Shown here: positions 10,063 to 15,030 of the stretch, in pieces
How the letters are laid out: every line of letters starts with the position of its first letter
Position numbering within the stretch: the first letter of the stretch is position 1
Origin: an uncultured Parabacteroides sp.
GTDB taxonomy: Bacteria; Bacteroidota; Bacteroidia; Bacteroidales; Tannerellaceae
Assembly: GCA_937890135.1 (NCBI GenBank)
Contig: CALBYC010000107.1
Location: 1-15,030 of the forward strand
Reading direction: 5' to 3'
Length of the DNA: 15,030 bases
Program-made: the position numbers and the translations under genes
The notes under the pieces: generated by a model
Seen by the model: only the letters and a program-made list of their open reading frames with translations
Told to the model about the DNA's origin: nothing
Databases searched by the model: none

Positions 10063-12102
10063 TTATTTGTCCAATACGGTCAAGTCTTTCACAAACCATA
10101 CGTTCATTTGGTTCGAGCCGCGGTGATTCCAAGCGTAATAAGGGATGAGCGTCAGGTTGATGTCCTTCACTTCCACTTTCCCGGAATTGTCTTCCAGGAT
10201 TTGGGCGTTGGTGCGGATGGCTTTTACCGTGAAAGGAGCTGCGCCCTGCGCCTCCTTGTTCTCGATGCTGTAATTGTCCACTACCGAGAACTTCTCGCCG
10301 GGGTTCAGGATGGCGTGCAGCACCGCTTCCCCATGGTTGTCCACGGCTTCTGCGCAATATACCAGCGGACCACGCTCTACGGCGACTTTGCCTTTGTCGT
10401 CCGCCACACGCTTGTTGGCAACCACGGTGCGGACAGGCATGTCGAAGTGGATGCGGATGACATCCCCTTTCTTGATGTTCTTCACAGGGAGATACCCCTT
10501 GTTGGCGTTGGGGTCGCCCTCGACCTTGTTGCCGTTCAAGCTGACGGTAAAGGCGGGCTTCTGCGTGTCGCTGTAGGCATAAAGGTCGCTTGGCACTACC
10601 TGGTTGCGTACCCACCCCGGGATGCGGATCAGCAAGTTCGCGTCTTTCGCCTTGCTCTTGGTCACTCTGATTTCAATGTCGCCGTTCCATGGGTATTGGG
10701 TGCTCTCTACCAACTCTACCTCTTTGCCGCCGACTTCGATGGTGGAAGTGTTGCTGGCGAAAAGGTTGACATAAATGTTATTTTCTTTCACGCCGAACAA
10801 ATAACCCGGTATGGATGGGATGAATCGGCTGACGTTGCTCGGGCAACAAGCGCACCCGAACCAAGGCTGGCGGGTCGTCGTGCCGTCTGCGTTGAATTTA
10901 TAGACGCCATCGCTCGACAAGGGATTAGGGTAGAAGAAACGCCCGCCGTCCATGCTCATGCCGGAAATGACCCCGTTATATAATGTACGTTCCAAGCAAT
11001 CGATGTATTTGCTGTCGCCGTGTAACAGGAACATCCTTTCATTCAGGTACACTTGTGCGATGGCGGCGCAGGTTTCGTTGTAGGCAGTCATGTTGGGCAG
11101 TTCGTAGTTGTCTCCGAAAGCCTCGCCCCAGTGGCGCGCTCCGACCCCTCCCGTCAAATAATATTTCTTGCTGACGATGTTATTCCAGATGCGGTCGATC
11201 GTCTTGATGTAAGCGGAGTCATTGGTCAGCGCGGCGACATCGGCGATGCCCGCGTACATGTAGCCTGCGCGGACGGCATGTCCTACCGCTTCGTCTTGTT
11301 CCAATATGGGTTTTTGGCTTTGGCTGTATTCATCGTTTATTTTTGTCTTGCCGCGATAATCCAGGAAATACTTTGCTTGGTCCAAATAACGTTTGTCGCC
11401 GGTAAGTACATAAAGTCTGGCTAACGCCATTTCGGCGATTTGATGGCCGGGGACAACCGTCGCTTGCCCGGGGGTCGGGCCGACTTCCCGGATGACGCAA
11501 TCGGCGTAGCGTTTGGCGATGTTCAAAAACTTGGTGCTGCCGGTGGCTTGGTAATGGGCGCAAGCCGCATCTACCATGTGCCCCAAGTTATATAGCTCGT
11601 GGCTCAGCTCTTCTACTTTTTCCCATCGTTTTTCACCTGCCCATTCATGGGGCTTTTTAGGATTGATGGTTCTTGCGGTGTAGAGGTACCCGTCCGGCTC
11701 CTGGGCGGCTTCGACAATGTTCAGCACGCTGTCGATGTAAGCCTTGAGCTTTTTGTCGGGATAAGTCTGTAAGATGTAGCTTGCCCCTTCTATCGTTTTG
11801 TAGACGTCGGTGTCATCGAACGAATATCCCATGAAAGAACTGACGTCGTATTGGTCGCTTGGGTTGGCGGCTTTGACGAAATTTTCGTACCTGCCCTCGC
11901 TTTTGCACTTGCTGAAAGCCAGGGGAACGGTGACCTCCCGGGCTGCCTTTAGCCGGTCTCCCCAAAATGTGTTGGGGGCTATTTTCACACTGGTGAAGGG
12001 CACTTGGGTGTAGGGATAGCCATTGCTTAGCGGCTTTTGTGCTATTGATGGCAAGGCTATGGTTGCGCATAAAACAGCAAAAGATATTATTCTTTTTTTC
12101 AT
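10063..12102 (-). CDS. Secreted GH127 glycoside hydrolase, probable beta-L-arabinofuranosidase
   Basis: GH127 (DUF1680) enzymes release beta-L-arabinofuranose from plant glycans and arabinosylated proteins by a cysteine-dependent retaining mechanism with a bound zinc. The 679 residues begin with a type I signal peptide (MKKRIISFAVLCATIALPSIA, likely cut before Gln22), so a periplasmic location is expected. The (alpha/alpha)6 barrel covers roughly 40-440 and beta domains follow. Residues matching characterised HypBA1 are present with conserved spacing: Glu327 in HWGEAFG (general acid/base) and Glu343 and Cys345 in YNETCA (zinc ligands). Cys419 and Cys420 lie in GCACCPSN; by analogy Cys419 is the nucleophile. 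The substrate is inferred only; GH127 also contains other activities. Downstream lies a sugar acyltransferase-like gene. No SusC/SusD pair or regulator is adjacent. I could not find a good promoter match upstream; a TATCTTTA near 12160 has a poorly spaced -33. Confidence 0.93.
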   Translation of the reverse strand: MKKRIISFAVLCATIALPSIAQKPLSNGYPYTQVPFTSVKIAPNTFWGDRLKAAREVTVPLAFSKCKSEGRYENFVKAANPSDQYDVSSFMGYSFDDTDVYKTIEGASYILQTYPDKKLKAYIDSVLNIVEAAQEPDGYLYTARTINPKKPHEWAGEKRWEKVEELSHELYNLGHMVDAACAHYQATGSTKFLNIAKRYADCVIREVGPTPGQATVVPGHQIAEMALARLYVLTGDKRYLDQAKYFLDYRGKTKINDEYSQSQKPILEQDEAVGHAVRAGYMYAGIADVAALTNDSAYIKTIDRIWNNIVSKKYYLTGGVGARHWGEAFGDNYELPNMTAYNETCAAIAQVYLNERMFLLHGDSKYIDCLERTLYNGVISGMSMDGGRFFYPNPLSSDGVYKFNADGTTTRQPWFGCACCPSNVSRFIPSIPGYLFGVKENNIYVNLFASNTSTIEVGGKEVELVESTQYPWNGDIEIRVTKSKAKDANLLIRIPGWVRNQVVPSDLYAYSDTQKPAFTVSLNGNKVEGDPNANKGYLPVKNIKKGDVIRIHFDMPVRTVVANKRVADDKGKVAVERGPLVYCAEAVDNHGEAVLHAILNPGEKFSVVDNYSIENKEAQGAAPFTVKAIRTNAQILEDNSGKVEVKDINLTLIPYYAWNHRGSNQMNVWFVKDLTVLDK

Positions 12103-12293
12103 TTGAGCGAATATTTAGAGTGTTAATACATGTCCTGATATATTTGTAATGATAAAGATGTCGTAAAGATAACAAAAGGTCTTGAATAAGTGTGCAAATT
12201 CGGGGGAAAATATAAATTAAAACTCCTCATTTGTGCGTCAGGCCTTTGCCCATGCGCGAACGGGGCGGCGGAACTCGGGGAGAAGGAACAAAT

Positions 12294-12338
12294 TACCCTT
12301 GCAAATCTGCTGAGGAATAGAATAATTCTGTACCTTTG
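12294..12338 (+). promoter_or_regulatory. Promoter region of the LysM gene with two similar -7-like elements
   Basis: TACCTTTG at 12331-12338 is a perfect -7 match, with only a weak CTG at 12307-12309 in the -33 position (21-base spacer). Transcription would start near 12345. A related TACCCTTG lies 37 bases upstream at 12294-12301, and the similarity extends beyond it (TTGCAAATC against TTGCAACTC). Confidence 0.6.
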
Positions 12339-12390
12339 CAACTCCGTAAGGTATTATTTATAGACTGGTAGAACAGACGTTGGATTAAGG

Positions 12391-14184
12391 ATGAACAAAT
12401 TAAAGACATACATATTGGCATTTGTGCTGGGTTTTTCCAGCATGTGTCTCACGGCGCAGGACAATAAGACTTTCCGCCATACGATAGAGCTGGGACAGAC
12501 CGTATATTCCATTGCGACGATGTACGGAGTCTCCACGGAGGCAATCTACAAGCTGAACCCGGATAGCAAGAACGGGATCAAGGCCGGTGGCATATTGCTG
12601 ATCCCGAAGCAGGCATCTTCGTTCGACGAGGGCGGGCAAACGGAAACATACACGTTCCATACCATCGAACCGAAAGAAACCTTGTATGCGGTTTCCATGA
12701 AGTATAAAGTCCCCGCACGGCTTATAATCGAAGCTAACCCGGGCTTGTCCGTGAAAACATTTTCTGCAGGCAGGACGATCCGCATCCCCTTGTCGAAAAA
12801 CGGGAAGGCGTTGAAACAGGAGGAAAAGGCCGCGCCTGAAGCCGGCAAGGAGGACAAGGCCATGGGCGAAACCTTGTATGAGGTAAAGAAGAAGGAGACG
12901 ATGTATAGCTTGTGCCGTAAGTTCAATCTCTCCAGCTATGAACTGATAAAACGAAACCCCTCTTTGAAAAAAGGAGTGAAGGCCGGCATGATAATCCATG
13001 TCCCCCGGGTAAAAGAAACGGCAGTCGACGATACCAGCTCGGTAAGCAGCGAGTCCGTCATCCAGAACGAGGCGGCGGTGAATGCCTTGCTGAATGCGCA
13101 CAAGGATGTAAGGCGGCTGAACCGGCTGAAGGTGGCGTTGCTTTTGCCTTTCAACCCGGAAAACAAGAATGCGGCCTCCTACCGGTTCATCGAGTATTAT
13201 GAAGGCTTGCTGTTGGCAGTGGACAGCTTGCGCGGCGAGGGCCTTTCGCTGGATTTGTCCGTTTACAACACGGGGAACGGCACTTCCAAAATACGAGAAA
13301 TATTGACGGGGGAGACATTGCCCAACGTGGATTTGATCATCGGTGCCGTGCAGAACGACCAAATAAAGATGGTGGCGGATTTTGCAAAGAAGCATCATAT
13401 TAAATATGTAATACCGTTCACATCCAAGAACGATGACGTGCTATCCAACGAGTGTGTGTTCCAAGTGAACACGCCTCATTCTTACCTCTATTCAAAAGCG
13501 GCGGAGAAGGCTCGGCGGCTGTTCGCCTCCGATAATATCATATTTGTCGACGTGCCGGACAAGGACGAGAAGAAAGACTTTATAAAGACTTTCAAGGAAG
13601 AGCTGGCGGACCATAAGATCCCATACAAGGAAATGTCTTACGATCCGGAACATTTTGCGGAGACTGTCGATTCCCTTTACATGGTCGCCGGGCAACGCAA
13701 CGTGATTGTCCCTACTTCTTCTTCGTTCGAGGCTTTGCAGAAAATCAGGACTCCCCTCCGTCTCATCGTCGAGAACAAGCCCGAACGGCAAATCTCATTG
13801 TTGGGGTATCCGGAATGGCAGACGTACGTTCGTGACGCGTTGGACGACTTCTTCGTTTTGGACACGTATATTTATACGAATTTTTATGCGGATAATTTAT
13901 CGCGGCAGATGCATGACTTTTATGACAAGTTCAAGGTCTGGTACAGCAAAGATCTGATCAATACCTATCCCAAATATGGAGTCCTTGGATTTGACACGGG
14001 CATGTATTTTTTAGGGGCGATGAAGAAGTTCGGAGCTAATTTCGAGGATAATTTGGATGACTACCATTATGCGTGCATTCAGACAGGCTTTGATTTTCAT
14101 CGGGTGAACACATGGGGCGGATTCATCAACACGAATATTTTTATCGTCCATTATCAGAAAAACTTTACCATAACAAGGGATTAA
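12391..14184 (+). CDS. Exported protein with three LysM domains and a periplasmic-binding-fold domain
   Basis: The 597 residues start with a type I signal peptide (about 1-22, ending CLTAQ); the Cys20 context is not a lipobox. Three LysM peptidoglycan-binding repeats follow: about 28-73 (HTIELGQTVYSIATMYGVS), 86-133 (HTIEPKETLYAVSMKYKVP) and 162-205 (YEVKKKETMYSLCRKFNLS), the second and third joined by a Lys/Glu-rich linker (139-160). From about 245 the protein has a type 1 periplasmic-binding-protein-like fold: LKVALLLPF, FIEYYEGLLLAVDSL, VDLIIGAVQNDQIKMVADFA, KYVIPFTSK, and later NVIVPTSSSFEAL. This architecture recalls cell-wall enzyme activators such as LpoA, which combine a binding-protein-like domain with envelope attachment, but orthology is not claimed. 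The next gene, an outer-membrane barrel, starts one base after this stop codon, suggesting a joint envelope role linking peptidoglycan and outer membrane. Confidence 0.88.
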   Translation: MNKLKTYILAFVLGFSSMCLTAQDNKTFRHTIELGQTVYSIATMYGVSTEAIYKLNPDSKNGIKAGGILLIPKQASSFDEGGQTETYTFHTIEPKETLYAVSMKYKVPARLIIEANPGLSVKTFSAGRTIRIPLSKNGKALKQEEKAAPEAGKEDKAMGETLYEVKKKETMYSLCRKFNLSSYELIKRNPSLKKGVKAGMIIHVPRVKETAVDDTSSVSSESVIQNEAAVNALLNAHKDVRRLNRLKVALLLPFNPENKNAASYRFIEYYEGLLLAVDSLRGEGLSLDLSVYNTGNGTSKIREILTGETLPNVDLIIGAVQNDQIKMVADFAKKHHIKYVIPFTSKNDDVLSNECVFQVNTPHSYLYSKAAEKARRLFASDNIIFVDVPDKDEKKDFIKTFKEELADHKIPYKEMSYDPEHFAETVDSLYMVAGQRNVIVPTSSSFEALQKIRTPLRLIVENKPERQISLLGYPEWQTYVRDALDDFFVLDTYIYTNFYADNLSRQMHDFYDKFKVWYSKDLINTYPKYGVLGFDTGMYFLGAMKKFGANFEDNLDDYHYACIQTGFDFHRVNTWGGFINTNIFIVHYQKNFTITRD

Positions 14185-14185
14185 G

Positions 14186-14863
14186 ATGTCGTTAGGTCGT
14201 ATGTTTAGGCGTATTCTGCTTGTTCTGACAAGTCTCGGCTGGGGATGTTCGCTTTTTTCCCAGTCGGATTCGTTCGAGCACGAACTGTCGGTAGGCCCTT
14301 CTTTCGGCATGACTTTCTCCAGCGTCTCATTTGCCCCGCGGGTAAACAAAGCGTTGAAGAACGGCCTTGCGGGCGGTGTCACGCTGAGATGGAACACGGA
14401 GAAGAATTTAGGCCTGCAGGCCGAACTTAACTTCGTGCAACAGGGCTGGCAGGAAGCGTTCGAGGAACAACCGGAATATGAATATGCCCGCACAATCAAT
14501 TATGTGGAGCTGCCTTTTATGACCCACATCTATTTTGGAGGCAAACGTGTCAAGTTCTTTATGAATCTGGGGCCGAAAGTGGGTTACGCATTAAGCGAAA
14601 GCACGAAAAGCAATTTGAATGGTGCTGCGCCAAATCGAAACAATGCGCAGCACGACCTTGCCGTGCAGAAAAAATTCGACTGGGGATTGTGCGGAGGACC
14701 CGGAGTGGAATTAAGGACCGGGGTTGGTTCGTTCCTGTTGGAAGGGCGTTATTATTACGCTCTGGGCGACATATTCAATAGCGAGAAAAAGGATCCGTTC
14801 AGCCGGTCGGCGAACCAAGTTATCGCCGTGAAGCTTACCTATTTGCTCCGGTTGAGGCATTGA
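14186..14863 (+). CDS. PorT-family outer-membrane beta-barrel protein
   Basis: The 225-residue product has a signal peptide (about 1-26, ending CSLFSQ) and a series of amphipathic strands typical of the OMP_b-brl_2/PorT family. Examples are HELSVGPSFGMTFSS, LGLQAELNFVQQGWQ, INYVELPFMTHIYFGG, VKFFMNLGPKVGYAL, GLCGGPGVELRTGVGSFLLEGRYYYAL and a final VIAVKLTYLLRLRH strand. The GPKVGYAL and YYYALGDIF segments are common in this family. It is not PorT itself on the evidence here, and function is unknown. The start ATG is one base after the LysM gene stop; a second in-frame ATG at 14201 would shorten the signal peptide by five residues. Only a U-poor hairpin follows, so its terminator is unclear. 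Confidence 0.88.
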   Translation: MSLGRMFRRILLVLTSLGWGCSLFSQSDSFEHELSVGPSFGMTFSSVSFAPRVNKALKNGLAGGVTLRWNTEKNLGLQAELNFVQQGWQEAFEEQPEYEYARTINYVELPFMTHIYFGGKRVKFFMNLGPKVGYALSESTKSNLNGAAPNRNNAQHDLAVQKKFDWGLCGGPGVELRTGVGSFLLEGRYYYALGDIFNSEKKDPFSRSANQVIAVKLTYLLRLRH

Positions 14864-14926
14864 ACCGGGGGACTGCCTCCTCCTTCTTTGAAAAAAGGAG
14901 GGTCTGATAAAAAATAGGGGAAATAT

Positions 14927-14956
14927 TTGCAGGTTCGAAAATATTGCCTACCTTTG
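14927..14956 (+). promoter_or_regulatory. Bacteroidota-type promoter for the tRNA at 15001
   Basis: TTG at 14927-14929 and TACCTTTG at 14949-14956 are separated by 19 bases, a full consensus match. Transcription would start near 14963, leaving a leader of about 38 bases to be removed by RNase P. Confidence 0.8.
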
Positions 14957-15000
14957 CAACGATTTCGGAAAGGAAAAGGTCAAGAAAGCGAAAAATTAAA

Positions 15001-15030
15001 CGGGGTGTAGCGCAGTCCGGTTAGCGCACC
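15001..15030 (+). tRNA. tRNA, 5' part only, probably tRNA-Pro
   Basis: The last 30 bases read as the 5' acceptor strand CGGGGTG, TA, the D stem GCGC (15010-15013), a ten-base loop AGTCCGGTTA and the closing GCGC (15024-15027), then the start of the anticodon stem. The initial C and the GTAGCGCAG context are characteristic of tRNA-Pro. The anticodon lies beyond the window end, so the identity is inferred. A consensus promoter lies upstream. Confidence 0.82.

Noticed and set aside
10025..10615. N-terminal extension of the acyltransferase frame to 10615
   Set aside because: It lies within GH127 coding sequence in a different frame, is rich in low-complexity Arg/Gly/Gln, and the family's N-terminus (LQSLDALRGFD) begins just after the ATG at 10024.
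10030..10983. 317-codon plus-strand frame opposite GH127
   Set aside because: GH127 is securely identified by catalytic and zinc residues; the opposite frame is a shadow.
12400..13398. 332-codon minus-strand frame opposite the LysM gene
   Set aside because: It is a shadow of the LysM repeats, which are clear on the plus strand.
14879..14901. Hairpin CCTCCTT/AAGGAGG after the outer-membrane barrel gene as a terminator
   Set aside because: The stem has seven pairs but no T-tract follows on the plus strand, so it was not listed as a terminator; it might still mark a 3' end.

Overview
The window looks like chromosomal DNA from a Bacteroidota species, most likely order Bacteroidales. The evidence is the set of protein families (a LysM plus periplasmic-binding-fold protein followed by a PorT-type outer-membrane barrel, a secreted GH127, an S1 sulfatase, a DUF5009-type acyltransferase). 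Several promoters also match the Bacteroidota consensus: a TTG near -33, a 19-21 bp spacer and TAnnTTTG near -7. Genus cannot be fixed from the sequence alone. I see no transposase, integrase, phage gene or CRISPR array.

Layout. (1) 1-1071 (+): the C-terminal part of an S1-family sulfatase cut by the window edge, followed by a long inverted repeat that may be its terminator. (2) 1314-3085 (+): murB (cell-wall precursor synthesis) translationally coupled to a PhnP-like metallo-beta-lactamase-fold hydrolase, driven by a good promoter at 1212-1242. (3) 3082-4601 (-): nth (endonuclease III) overlapping a small membrane-anchored protein of unknown function. The latter is convergent with the PhnP-like gene, and the two stop codons overlap in a single TTAG. 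(4) 4714-5736 (-): pheS with a consensus promoter, separated from nth by two abutting stem-loops. (5) 5902-8583 (-): valS, ended by a clear intrinsic terminator. (6) 8912-12102 (-): a two-gene unit of a secreted GH127 beta-L-arabinofuranosidase-type enzyme and a multi-pass NagX/HGSNAT-like acyltransferase, with a terminator downstream. (7) 12391-14863 (+), divergent from GH127: a triple-LysM protein with a periplasmic-binding-like domain and a PorT-family outer-membrane barrel, one base apart. (8) 14927-15030 (+): a consensus promoter and the first 30 bases of a tRNA, probably tRNA-Pro, cut by the window end.

Most of the window is housekeeping: cell wall (murB), translation (pheS, valS, tRNA) and DNA repair (nth), interleaved with carbohydrate-processing genes (sulfatase, GH127, acyltransferase) and envelope genes (LysM/OMP pair). 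I found no obviously new multi-gene system. The points most worth a second look are the LysM/PBP-fold plus barrel pair, the GH127-acyltransferase pair without a SusC/SusD partner in view, the uncharacterised protein coupled to nth, and the RNA structures at 1082-1149 and 4626-4683.
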